From Kordia aestuariivivens (lineage in GTDB: Bacteria > Bacteroidota > Bacteroidia > Flavobacteriales > Flavobacteriaceae), in the NCBI RefSeq assembly GCF_014397005.1, contig NZ_JACGWS010000007.1, positions 124,001-188,000 on the forward strand: a stretch of 64,000 bases of DNA, given 5' to 3'. Made by a program: the position numbers and the translations under genes. The notes beneath the pieces were generated by a model, which did not search any database, was not told where the DNA came from, and worked only from the letters and a program-made list of their open reading frames with translations. Below are positions 46,271 to 54,452 of the stretch, one piece after another. The first letter of the stretch is position 1; every line of letters starts with the position of its first letter.

Positions 46271-46364
46271 GTTGTGAGATTCTAGTATTGAGTATTGAGA
46301 TATTTTCTATTGACAATTTCTAAACTCATAAACTGTTAAACTTATACACTAGAAACTATTCAGA

Positions 46365-48752
46365 TTAGAATTTCAAAGTCATTCCTACTAAGAAGTTTCT
46401 GGTTGCTTGCGGATAGAATCCTGCACCTTCAATTGTTGTTGTTGTTCCTGGAGTTGACCAAGTATCATCGAATGTAAAGAAGTATCCGTTAGACACATAT
46501 TCAACACCAAAAATATTATTGATCAATCCTGAAAAGGTAATCGATTCAAAGATAGATTTCATTTTGATTGTATAATTCAAATTCAAGTCATTGATAAAAT
46601 AACTATCTAATTTTGAAACATCTGAATCAATATTCCCCATGTATTGTTCGCCTACATATTTAGAAAGTAATGATACTTGAAAATTATTTGATGGCATGTA
46701 TGAAATAATGTTTCCTGCTACGAAATCTGGCGAAAACGAAATGTTTGTGTTTCCTAAGTTAACCAAACTACCGTCTTGTGACGTTACAAAGTCTTTGTTT
46801 TTATTTGTACTAATTGCCACATTTGGGCGTAATGTTAATTGCTCACTTAATTTGAAAGAAGCATCAATTTCCAATCCTAAACGGTAACTTTTTCCACTAT
46901 TGGTTCTCAATGGCGATCCTGTATCGTCCAACGCGCCTGTTAAGACTAATTGATCGTTGTATAACATGTAATATGCATTTGTGTTTACCGTGAAGTTTTC
47001 ACCTTTCCAGCGCCATCCTAATTCAAAATCGTCCAGTTGTTCTGGTTTTACAGCATTGTTATTTTCAAAATCGCTTCGATTTGGCTCTCTGTTTGCTCTC
47101 GCATACGAAAAGTATAAGCTGTTATTAGTGTTTACTTTGTAGTTGATTCCTGCTTTTGGATTGAAAAAAGTATACGTTTCATCAATATTAAAAGGAACTA
47201 CATCCGAACTTAATCCAGAAGTTTTATAGCTTACATTACGCAATTGTAAATCACCAAATAAACTTATTTTATCGTTGACACGAATAGTCGCTTTCGTGAA
47301 GAAACTTAGATCATTTTTCTTTCCGTTTCCGTCATAATAACGATCTCTAATTTCGCTATCACTTGCAAAACGTGCCCAAATTACTTCTCCAAAATGATCA
47401 CCATCATACACACCTAAGAACGCTCCAAAATCCATATCTAGATTGTTCTTTTTGTAGTTTGCATTTAAGTTGATTACATAAAAATCATTGTCTAACCAAC
47501 GTCTTCTAATCAAATCAGTTTCGTTGATTGTCGTTCCGTTTACTACGATTTCTTCAAAACCATATTCGTCAAATGATTCGTCTTCTTTGTATTGCTCAAA
47601 AAAGCCGCGACCTTGCGTATAGTTTAAACCTAAGTTTGTTGTCCAGTTTTCTGAAAGTTTCTGATTCCAGTGAAATTGGTAATGATCTTGACGGTAATTG
47701 TCAACTTCATTGTCATGAAAACGCACATTTCCATTTTCGTCTGTAAATTGTCCTGACGGATTGAAGGTACGATTGGTTTCTAAGGTTTCTCTGTCGATTC
47801 CGTTCCAAGCTTGATACGTAATTTCGTGTCCGCCAAAAGCCAATGCTTTGATTAAGGTATTGTCATCAACATACGAAGCTTGCAAAAAGTACGCGCTTAA
47901 GTCAGAGCTTGCACGATCAATATAACCGTCTGATTTTATTTTTGATAAACGACCAGCCAATTCAAAATGCTCATCTAGTTTTCCTGTGCTAAATTTTACC
48001 GTGTGTTTTCTGGTATTAAAACTTCCGAATGAGTTTGAAATTTCTCCGTTTGCTTTTTCCGAAACAGCATCTGTGAGTAAACTTAAACTGGCTCCAAAAG
48101 CTCCTGAACCATTGGTAGACGTTCCAACACCACGTTGCAACTGAATACTTTCAGTAGACGAAGCCAAATCGGGCATGTTTACCCAAAACGTTCCTTGGCT
48201 TTCCGCATCGTTGTACGGAATTCCGTTGATGGTAACATTTACACGTGTTGCATCACTACCACGCACTCTAATTCCTGTGTATCCAACTCCTGAACCAGCA
48301 TCCGTAGTTGTCACAACCGAAGGCATGAAGTTCATTAAAACAGGAATGTCTTGTCCAAGATTTCTTTTGGTGATTTCCTTTTTGTCTAAATTGGAATACG
48401 TAATTGGTGAATCGGCATTTACGCGAACTGCCGAAATTAATACGGCGTCTAATGCTTCTGGCGATTTAGATACATCAAAGTTCAAAACAGTGTCTTTGGT
48501 AATTGTGACTGTTTTTTCAATTGGTTTTGAAAGTGTACGCACTACAATCGTATATGTTCCTTTGGAAATCCTTAGAGCATACTTTCCTTCAATATCAGAA
48601 ACGGTTCCGTTACTTGTTTCCTTTACGAAAACAGTTACGCCAGGCAATGGTTCTCCTGATTCGTCTGAAATGGTTCCTGAGAGTGTAAAATTCTGCGCCT
48701 GCATACTGACTGACAGTACGAAAAGGCATAAAAAAGCGAATAAATTCTTCAT
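46365..48752 (-). CDS. TonB-dependent receptor, probable thiamine transporter
   Basis: A 795-residue outer-membrane receptor. Signal peptide (residues 1-19, ...VSMQAQ), carboxypeptidase-like domain (FTLSGTISDESGEPLPGVTV, 22-100), plug (GYTGIRVRGSDATRVNVTINGIPYND...), barrel, and C-terminal aromatic strand NFLVGMTLKF. A TPP riboswitch lies 120-220 bp upstream on the same strand, which is the classic control of thiamine uptake receptors in Bacteroidota, so the substrate is probably thiamine or a precursor. Usual partners, a PnuC-type permease and kinase, are 3.4 kb away at 51640-52856. Confidence 0.9.
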   Translation of the reverse strand: MKNLFAFLCLFVLSVSMQAQNFTLSGTISDESGEPLPGVTVFVKETSNGTVSDIEGKYALRISKGTYTIVVRTLSKPIEKTVTITKDTVLNFDVSKSPEALDAVLISAVRVNADSPITYSNLDKKEITKRNLGQDIPVLMNFMPSVVTTTDAGSGVGYTGIRVRGSDATRVNVTINGIPYNDAESQGTFWVNMPDLASSTESIQLQRGVGTSTNGSGAFGASLSLLTDAVSEKANGEISNSFGSFNTRKHTVKFSTGKLDEHFELAGRLSKIKSDGYIDRASSDLSAYFLQASYVDDNTLIKALAFGGHEITYQAWNGIDRETLETNRTFNPSGQFTDENGNVRFHDNEVDNYRQDHYQFHWNQKLSENWTTNLGLNYTQGRGFFEQYKEDESFDEYGFEEIVVNGTTINETDLIRRRWLDNDFYVINLNANYKKNNLDMDFGAFLGVYDGDHFGEVIWARFASDSEIRDRYYDGNGKKNDLSFFTKATIRVNDKISLFGDLQLRNVSYKTSGLSSDVVPFNIDETYTFFNPKAGINYKVNTNNSLYFSYARANREPNRSDFENNNAVKPEQLDDFELGWRWKGENFTVNTNAYYMLYNDQLVLTGALDDTGSPLRTNSGKSYRLGLEIDASFKLSEQLTLRPNVAISTNKNKDFVTSQDGSLVNLGNTNISFSPDFVAGNIISYMPSNNFQVSLLSKYVGEQYMGNIDSDVSKLDSYFINDLNLNYTIKMKSIFESITFSGLINNIFGVEYVSNGYFFTFDDTWSTPGTTTTIEGAGFYPQATRNFLVGMTLKF

Positions 48753-48844
48753 ATTCGTAATACGGTTTGTTACGAATAAAAGGGGTAATTATTCTTGATT
48801 AAAAAATTAGATAAATGATTTTGACAGACTATGACTGTCGGCAT

Positions 48845-48871
48845 ATCAAATCCTTTTTAAAAAGATTTGAT
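48845..48871 (-). promoter_or_regulatory. Hairpin downstream of the TPP aptamer (expression platform candidate)
   Basis: ATCAAAT and ATTTGAT arms enclose TCCTTTTTAAAAAG, immediately 3' of the aptamer on the minus strand. No poly-T follows, so it may act on translation, or as an anti-terminator stem, not as a classical terminator. Confidence 0.5.
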
Positions 48872-48875
48872 CCGT

Positions 48876-48972
48876 CCCTTGGCAGCATTACCTGCCCAGG
48901 TTCATTGGGTATAATCTCAGCGTTTTGAATGTAATAACAAATAGTTATGATTCAAATTGCACCCCTTTGAGA
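48876..48972 (-). promoter_or_regulatory. TPP (THI-box) riboswitch
   Basis: Read on the minus strand: AAAGGGGTGC, then CTGAGATTATACCC, GAACCTG, GGTAATGC and GCCAAGGGA in the order of the TPP aptamer, with helix P3 in the A/T-rich insert (ATAACTATTTGTTAT). All core sequences (CUGAGA, ACCUG, CUGG-like and AAGGGA) are recognisable. It controls the TonB receptor gene that starts 124 bp downstream. Confidence 0.95.
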
Positions 48973-49162
48973 TGCTGCAAAAGTAATTCAGTTTTTTGAA
49001 TTTTATCACTTTTTTTGAATAATTATTATATCGTAACTGATTCGTTTATACTGCATATAATTTTATTGTAATTACGCACACAACGTGAGAAAATATTTTT
49101 TTTAACATTTTAATATCTTGAAAATCAGTATTTTTAATAGATAACCAAAAAACTTTTTACTC

Positions 49163-49414
49163 ATGAAAAAACAAAATTTTCAAAAAAAACTAGTATTTAG
49201 AACAACTACAATTTCGAATGTAACTAACCTCAACAGAATCCGTGGAGGCGTTGGTGGTGTTGCTGTTCGATTTACAGACAATCCATGTATTATTTCGGAT
49301 GTTGAAACTTGTAAAACAGTTACCCAAGAACCAATTAAGCTTACTGAAGCTCTTTATTGTACACATACTATTGGAAATGGTCAAGATGGAAATGGAAATC
49401 CGTGTACGTATTAA
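49163..49414 (+). CDS. GG-leader ribosomal peptide precursor, HTIGNGQ type (1)
   Basis: An 83-residue precursor. The leader (KKQNFQKKLVFRTTTISNV...IRGG, about 1-29) matches the Bacteroidota class I lanthipeptide-like leader pattern K-L-x-L-K-x2-x-I-x-x-L...GG. The core (from VGGVAVRF) holds three cysteines plus Ser/Thr and ends ALYCTHTIGNGQDGNGNPCTY. That ending is shared with the next peptide (CGHTIGNGQNPDGTPCTY). No modification enzymes are near. It lies between the thiamine receptor and the 50096-52856 operon. Whether it is processed at the first or second GG is open. Confidence 0.75.
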   Translation: MKKQNFQKKLVFRTTTISNVTNLNRIRGGVGGVAVRFTDNPCIISDVETCKTVTQEPIKLTEALYCTHTIGNGQDGNGNPCTY

Positions 49415-49456
49415 GCTGTTTTTCTAGCAAAATCATCGCTTTGAGTAATGATCTTG

Positions 49457-49503
49457 AAATTGCCTTGAAAAGGCTTTAACTAGCTTATTATCAGGGCAAT
49501 TTT
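49457..49503 (+). terminator. Terminator after the first HTIGNGQ peptide
   Basis: AAATTGCC-TTGA and TCAGGGCAATTT arms with a loop of about 23 bases, followed by TACTTTTTT. Confidence 0.6.
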
Positions 49504-49627
49504 ACTTTTTTACAAGGCTATAATATGTAGCAAATTCTTCCTTTAATTATCGAATTACGGTTTGTAAGTCTTTTGTAAACGACTGAAATGTAGTTCATTT
49601 ACACTTTAACAATTAAAATCATTTATT

Positions 49628-49825
49628 ATGAAAAAGCAAAATTTAGACAGTAAATTGTCACTTAAGACTTCAAAGGTTTCAAAATTAGGAAACGCATCAG
49701 AAATTATTGGTGGTGCAACAACTTTTTGCCCATCTGCTAATTTATGTGAAATTACGGCATATCACCGTTGTGGACATACAATCGGAAATGGACAAAACCC
49801 AGATGGAACTCCGTGTACGTATTAA
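49628..49825 (+). CDS. GG-leader ribosomal peptide precursor, HTIGNGQ type (2)
   Basis: A 65-residue precursor. The leader has KKQNLDSKLSLKTSKVSKL and ends EIIGG (residue 29); the core ATTFCPSANLCEITAYHRCG... ends HTIGNGQNPDGTPCTY, with four cysteines. It is a paralogue of the 49163 gene with a much shorter insert. Both have a hairpin after the stop, and the start context TTTATTATG is like that of the cluster at 58-63 kb. Modification enzymes are not in the window. Confidence 0.8.
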   Translation: MKKQNLDSKLSLKTSKVSKLGNASEIIGGATTFCPSANLCEITAYHRCGHTIGNGQNPDGTPCTY

Positions 49826-49866
49826 TTTGTTAAAGTGAAATAGTACTTCGGCAAACTTAGTAGAAT

Positions 49867-49911
49867 TATCGGGAACAATTTCTTATGACTAGAATTGTTC
49901 TCGATATTTTT
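49867..49911 (+). terminator. Terminator after the second HTIGNGQ peptide
   Basis: ATCGGGAACAATT and GAATTGTTCTCGAT arms around a loop of about 10 bases, followed by seven T. Confidence 0.75.
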
Positions 49912-49950
49912 TTGTTTTTAATTAAAGGATTGAGAATTATTATGTCATAG

Positions 49951-50020
49951 CATCTCTATAGCTTCGCTAGGTATTTTCAATTAAAATATATTTTGATTTC
50001 AATAATGCTCGATGTGACAA
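49951..50020. repeat. 69-bp dispersed repeat, copy 2
   Basis: Begins CATCTCTATAGCTTCGCTAG and ends AATGCTCGATGTGACAA; nearly the same as 26165-26233. Confidence 0.75.
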
Positions 50021-50038
50021 AAGAAAATTAAAAGTAGG

Positions 50039-50080
50039 TCTCGATACAAATTTGCTTCACAAATTCACTCGACCTGACGA
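50039..50080. repeat. TCTCGATAC...CACTCGACCTGACGA repeat
   Basis: Matches the ends of the 31053-31105 copy, with a different centre, immediately 3' of the 69-bp repeat. Confidence 0.55.
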
Positions 50081-50095
50081 TACTAAAATCTAGTA

Positions 50096-51643
50096 TTACT
50101 TTACTTGATGCGTAGGTTTTAGTAAATCATTGATGGTTTTTACAGGATTGAAAGTTACCAATGGAACTTCTATAAAAATAGTATTCCAAAATGCCATCGC
50201 TCCATTCCATAAGCCCGGTAATTCTAAAGCTTTTATTTTTTTGCCACTTTTTGATTTGGACGTAATGAAGTACGATTTTCGGTCTACAAATTGTGAAAGA
50301 TCGTATTTGTTTCCTTGATAATCTTTTACGCCGCAAACTATATCTACAGGATTAAAGTGTGTTGCTAGTTTTTGAATGCTTTGATGATATTCGTTACGTC
50401 TGTCAATCTGCGCCGATTCTACGATTTGTAACGAAACCGAACCGTTTTCGTGTTTTACCCAAAATGGACCGCCGCCAGGTTCACCTTCATTTTTTACCAT
50501 TCCGCATACGCGAATTGGTCTGTTTAGTTTTTCAATGAGGTATTCTATTTGATATTTTTGCGAATATTTTTCAAATTCTTCACTGATTTGTATGTTGAGT
50601 TCTTGATATAGAAAGCTTAAAATTGTGGTTAATTCGTCATTAGAAACACCTTGATGCAACATTTCCATAAACTTGAACGCCTTTTGTTGCAACTCAATAA
50701 GTTTTCCTGCAAGAATTTTTTTGTAACGTGAAATTTCTTCTGCGTATGTGTTTACAACAACATTGTCTATGTTTTTGATGAAGATTAAATCTGCATCAAT
50801 TGCATTTAGATTTTTTATCAAAGCGCCGTGTCCGCCAGGTCTAAATTCTAGATCTCCATCTGTTCCTATGATTGGTCTATTTTTTAAATCGACTGCAATA
50901 GTATCTGTTTGTTCCGATTGATAGGAATATGAGATTTCAAATGTACATCCAGTTTTTTGCTCAATGTGCGGTAAGATTTCTGCTTCAGTGGCTTTAAATT
51001 TATCGTAATGTTGTTTGGAAATGGTAAAGTGCAATTTTGCTTTTCCTGTCTGACATGCATAGCTTGCAGCTTCAAATAAATGCTCTTGAAAAGGTGTTGC
51101 TAAGTGGCTTTTGTATTTGTGAAAAGGCAATAATCCTTTCGGATAGTTTCCATAGTTTAATCCTTCTTCAGCAAGTAGTGCATGTACAAAATCACGATTG
51201 AATTCATCTGGCTTTTTAATTCGGTCAAGCTCTGTTTTGTCCATCTTTTTTAATACATCATCGTAAAAAGGGAATTTTTCCAATCCGATAAAGAATAGTC
51301 GAATTTCAGGTTCTTTTTCTTTGTTGATGTATGAGTTGATCGATTCTTTTTTAGGATTGTAGGTTTCTAAAAATTTGTATAGAAATTTAAACATTCGTGT
51401 CGCTGCACCTGAAGCTGGCGTAAATTTTACAACTTCTAATTTGCGATGTTCTTCTCTATATATTTGTTCGTAGGTTTCTTCCGTTTCGGAAGTGAGTTTT
51501 AAGATTCCGTGAGCAACACTTGCATGTGCAGTGATATCTGTAAATGGAATTTTTTTCTCAAACTTCGCAAGTTGCTCTTTCACTTGAGGCAATGTAATTC
51601 CTTTTAATTCTATTTGTGCTATCTGTTTTTCTGAAAAGTTCAA
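50096..51643 (-). CDS. DUF4301 family protein
   Basis: A 515-residue soluble protein of the DUF4301 family. Visible marks are KFTPASGAATRMFKFLYKFL (about 85-104), reminiscent of a nucleotidyltransferase-like beginning, FRPGGHGALIKNLNA (about 268-282), and MVKNEGEPGGGPFWV (about 390-404). Its ATG overlaps the kinase gene's stop by four bases. In flavobacteria DUF4301, NadR-like kinase, PnuC-like permease and a TonB receptor frequently cluster, which suggests vitamin salvage. The exact reaction is unknown. Confidence 0.82.
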   Translation of the reverse strand: MNFSEKQIAQIELKGITLPQVKEQLAKFEKKIPFTDITAHASVAHGILKLTSETEETYEQIYREEHRKLEVVKFTPASGAATRMFKFLYKFLETYNPKKESINSYINKEKEPEIRLFFIGLEKFPFYDDVLKKMDKTELDRIKKPDEFNRDFVHALLAEEGLNYGNYPKGLLPFHKYKSHLATPFQEHLFEAASYACQTGKAKLHFTISKQHYDKFKATEAEILPHIEQKTGCTFEISYSYQSEQTDTIAVDLKNRPIIGTDGDLEFRPGGHGALIKNLNAIDADLIFIKNIDNVVVNTYAEEISRYKKILAGKLIELQQKAFKFMEMLHQGVSNDELTTILSFLYQELNIQISEEFEKYSQKYQIEYLIEKLNRPIRVCGMVKNEGEPGGGPFWVKHENGSVSLQIVESAQIDRRNEYHQSIQKLATHFNPVDIVCGVKDYQGNKYDLSQFVDRKSYFITSKSKSGKKIKALELPGLWNGAMAFWNTIFIEVPLVTFNPVKTINDLLKPTHQVK

Positions 51644-52197
51644 TGTATTGCTCGTAGTTTATCTATCTCCGTAATTGCTTTTTGAAGTCGTACTTCTGCA
51701 CTTCCTTTGAGCAATATATGAGGTTGGTTATAGGTTTTTAAGGTCTGCTGAAATTCTTGAAATGCTTCTGCTCGTTTGTGAGGGATATCACGAATTCCGT
51801 CTGCTTTCCAAGGTGTATCAATATAAGTTAAAAAATAGAGATTTGCTGTATTTTTTGTTGCATATTTTTGAAGTGTTTCACTTTTGAATTCAGGATAATA
51901 TAAACGTGCATACGTGATGGTTTCCAGAATGTCTGTATCACAAATTAATAGCTCGCTTCCCGAAGCTTTACATTCCAAACGCAATTGTCCTTTTGCAATA
52001 GGCAGTACATCTTCTGAAGTTAGTTTTTCTCCTTTTTGCTGTTTTGCTTCCGCATAGATTCGCGCAAATTCGGGTACAATCGTAGTCTTGTAATGTGCTG
52101 CTAATTGGGTTGCCAATGTCGTTTTCCCTGTAGATTCAGGTCCAAATACAACTATTTTCAAGCAGTTTCCACTTCGTTTTTTAAGGTTTTCTTCCAT
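51640..52197 (-). CDS. NadR-like AAA/P-loop kinase
   Basis: A 185-residue P-loop protein similar to the nicotinamide riboside kinase domain of NadR. Walker A is VVFGPESTGKTTLATQL (about 16-32); DTDILETITYARLYYP holds the acceptor Asp. The frame is open to 52347, but that would overlap pnuC by nearly 200 bp; the ATG at 52197 leaves a 40-bp overlap and gives the usual start. With a PnuC-type permease upstream, it probably phosphorylates the imported vitamin (nicotinamide riboside, or thiamine in the PnuT version). Confidence 0.82.
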   Translation of the reverse strand: MEENLKKRSGNCLKIVVFGPESTGKTTLATQLAAHYKTTIVPEFARIYAEAKQQKGEKLTSEDVLPIAKGQLRLECKASGSELLICDTDILETITYARLYYPEFKSETLQKYATKNTANLYFLTYIDTPWKADGIRDIPHKRAEAFQEFQQTLKTYNQPHILLKGSAEVRLQKAITEIDKLRAIH

Positions 52198-52856
52198 GCG
52201 ATGTATCCAAAGATGGCTAAAATTAAGAAAATTGTGAATTGTATTGCGGTAAATCCGAGTCCTTTTACAAAATACAATGGAACTGAGATGATGTTTCCAA
52301 AAATCCAAAATAGCCAGTTTTCTATTTTTTTCTTTGCCATTAACCACATTCCTGAAAAGAAAATTCCCGTAGTAATCGTATCTAAATAAGGTGTAATTCT
52401 CTTGATTTCAGCAATGGAACCAAAGTTTGAAAATACAAAATCGATGGTTTCATTAACATCTAAGTGAATATCTATAATGTCGTATTGCACATATACTACA
52501 TACGTAAAAGCTGCCGTAAATAAGAAGATTGCAATGGCTTTTAGCTTGTCTAAAAAGTTGGTTGTTGATATTTTTAGTTTTGTATCATTATTTACGCGTG
52601 TCCACAAATACCAACCATATATACTCATGATAGAATAATACATATTGATAATCATGTCGCCATACAATATAAATTTGTAACAGAGATATATGTATATAAT
52701 GGTACTGATGATTCCTGTTGGAAATACCCAAATTTTTTCTTTTTTGGCAAACCAAACACTTGCAATTCCGAATGCTGCTGCGGAAAATTCTAAGATAATA
52801 TCTAACCAGATCGCATCTTTATACGGTTCTAGGAAAAAATCAAAAAGTTGGCTCAT
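52158..52856 (-). CDS. PnuC/PnuT-type vitamin transporter
   Basis: A 232-residue membrane protein with seven or so helices, matching the PnuC family (FGIASVWFAKKEKIWVFPTGI, SIMSIYGWYLW, WLFWIFGNIISVPLYFVKGL). PnuC moves nicotinamide riboside; in Bacteroidota the related PnuT moves thiamine. The nearby TPP-controlled receptor suggests thiamine, but no TPP riboswitch precedes this gene. It leads an operon with the kinase and DUF4301 genes. Confidence 0.87.
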   Translation of the reverse strand: MSQLFDFFLEPYKDAIWLDIILEFSAAAFGIASVWFAKKEKIWVFPTGIISTIIYIYLCYKFILYGDMIINMYYSIMSIYGWYLWTRVNNDTKLKISTTNFLDKLKAIAIFLFTAAFTYVVYVQYDIIDIHLDVNETIDFVFSNFGSIAEIKRITPYLDTITTGIFFSGMWLMAKKKIENWLFWIFGNIISVPLYFVKGLGFTAIQFTIFLILAIFGYIAWKKTLKNEVETA

Positions 52857-52943
52857 AGTTACTTCGCTTGTTTGTTGATTTGTTGTTTGTTGTTTGGTCG
52901 CTTCGCTTTTTTGTTGGTTTGTTCTTTGTTTGTAACGAACTTA

Positions 52944-53678
52944 TTATTTTTTTAGTTCTTCTAGAAAGGCTTCATTTTCTTCAAAAGCAGTTCCGATTAC
53001 GACCAAATCTGCGCCAGCACTGAATGCTGCATTTAGTTGTGTTTTTGATCTGATTCCGCCACCGACAATTAATGGAATTTGCAATTGTGAAGCAACTTTT
53101 TGTATGATTTCTGGCTTGACCATTTTTTTTGCGCCACTTCCCGCTTCTAGATAGATGAGTTTTTTTCCAGAGAACTGTCCCGCCAAAGCGGTATGCAAGA
53201 TTGCGGTTTCATCTTCTTGCGAAATAGGTTGCGTTTCACTCACGCGCTGTACAGCAGTTTCCACGCCGCCATCTATTAGAATATATCCTGTTGGAATGAT
53301 TTCTAAACTAGAGTTGACCAATTTTGAAACCGACTGTATTTGTTGTTCGATTAAGTATTTTGGATTTCGTCCAGAGAGTAATGACAAAAATAAGATTCCG
53401 TCTGCAGTTTCTGTGATTTGCTCGTGACTTCCAGGGAAAATTAATACAGGTAAATTTGTATGTTGTTTGATCGTTTTCACAACCGTTTCTAGCTGATTTC
53501 CTTCGTCTGTACTTCCGCCAACAAATACATGCGTGATGATAGATTCGTGTACTTTCTGAAAGAATTCAGGAATGCGAGACGTGTCAATCTTATCAGGATC
53601 AATCAAAACCGCCAATAGTTTTTTGCTGTCTTTTTTAGCTTGAATGATATCTTCGTACATCGTTTTCAATAGTATCAT
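52944..53678 (-). CDS. Geranylgeranylglyceryl phosphate synthase-family protein
   Basis: A 244-residue TIM-barrel protein of the GGGPS/PcrB family, which joins a polyprenyl diphosphate to glycerol 1-phosphate. Motifs: LLAVLIDPDK (near 20-29), HVFVGGSTDEGNQ, VLIFPGSHEQIT, LIYLEAGSGAKK and PLIVGGGIRSKTQL, the last two making the phosphate site. ATG 53678 overlaps the stop codon of the phosphopantetheinyl transferase gene (TAATG), favoring this start over the upstream frame. Confidence 0.9.
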   Translation of the reverse strand: MILLKTMYEDIIQAKKDSKKLLAVLIDPDKIDTSRIPEFFQKVHESIITHVFVGGSTDEGNQLETVVKTIKQHTNLPVLIFPGSHEQITETADGILFLSLLSGRNPKYLIEQQIQSVSKLVNSSLEIIPTGYILIDGGVETAVQRVSETQPISQEDETAILHTALAGQFSGKKLIYLEAGSGAKKMVKPEIIQKVASQLQIPLIVGGGIRSKTQLNAAFSAGADLVVIGTAFEENEAFLEELKK

Positions 53679-54316
53679 TAGCGATTTTCTTCTAAAGCGT
53701 ATACACACGTAAATCCTTCAAATTCTAAAAAATCTAGTGAATATGTTGCCGTTTCTTCTCCAAAATACACAGTTCCTTTTGTTTTAGATGTTTCCAAAGA
53801 AAAATCGTTAATGTCAATGTGTTTTAGAAAGCTTAATCCTTTTTCTGAGTATACTTTGTAAATGGATTCTTTTCCGCCCCAAACAATCGTTACTTTTCGA
53901 ACTAATGCTTCATGATTTGCAATCGTTTTGTATTCTTCTAATGGTGTGAATTTGTGCGCGATGCGTAAAATTTTATCGCGTTGCATTTCAATATCAATTC
54001 CCACAGGAATAGAATCGCTCACAATGATTGCCGAAAAGTTGAAAGAATGTGTAATGGAAATGTGTTTTCCGTCTTGTAAATGCGGTTTTCCTTTGTCATC
54101 ATAATACAAATCAAAATCTGTGTATCCGAACTCCGCTAGTAAATGGCGAACACTTAGAAATCCACGCTGATGAATTTCAGAACGCATTCCGTCAAGTCGC
54201 TGTTGGCAATGATTTGTTAATTTTACATTACGATTTAATTCTTCAAAAGACTCTTCTATCTTCCAAATCAGCACTTTAGTATGTTTATTAACTGTTATAG
54301 TTTTGTAAAGAGCCAT
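53678..54316 (-). CDS. 4'-phosphopantetheinyl transferase superfamily protein
   Basis: A 212-residue Sfp-type transferase that adds the pantetheine arm of CoA to carrier proteins. The magnesium-binding motif is VGIDIEMQ (about 109-116) and the second is WGGKESIYKVYSEKG (about 149-163). HISITHSFNFSAIIV includes the CoA-binding histidine. The gene is coupled to the GGGP synthase gene and divergent from ahcY. Its carrier target is probably fatty-acid ACP, as no NRPS/PKS is in view. Confidence 0.92.
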   Translation of the reverse strand: MALYKTITVNKHTKVLIWKIEESFEELNRNVKLTNHCQQRLDGMRSEIHQRGFLSVRHLLAEFGYTDFDLYYDDKGKPHLQDGKHISITHSFNFSAIIVSDSIPVGIDIEMQRDKILRIAHKFTPLEEYKTIANHEALVRKVTIVWGGKESIYKVYSEKGLSFLKHIDINDFSLETSKTKGTVYFGEETATYSLDFLEFEGFTCVYALEENR

Positions 54317-54336
54317 TATATTAAAAAGTTATTTAG

Positions 54337-54344
54337 TACCTTTG
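54337..54344 (+). promoter_or_regulatory. -7 promoter element of ahcY
   Basis: TACCTTTG fits TAnnTTTG; it predicts a leader of about 100 nt with small hairpins (TTGTAA-ag-TTACAA at 54375-54388 and GGGT-caca-ACCC at 54409-54420). Confidence 0.55.
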
Positions 54345-54452
54345 CACTCGCAAACTTTCAGCATGCGAATAGCGTTGTAAAGTTACAAAGCGAATTTAAA
54401 AATATTTTGGGTCACAACCCATAATTATTCAAATTATAAAAAAAGAAAAAGT

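Noticed and set aside
52198-52347. 50-residue extension of the NadR-like kinase
   Set aside because: It lies fully inside pnuC and has no P-loop family similarity; ATG 52197 fits better.
53678-54316. Phosphopantetheinyl transferase as a maturation enzyme for the peptides
   Set aside because: It modifies carrier proteins of thiotemplate or fatty-acid systems, not ribosomal peptides, and it is coupled to GGGP synthase.
54345-54452. SAH riboswitch before ahcY
   Set aside because: The conserved SAH aptamer core is not present; only short hairpins are seen.
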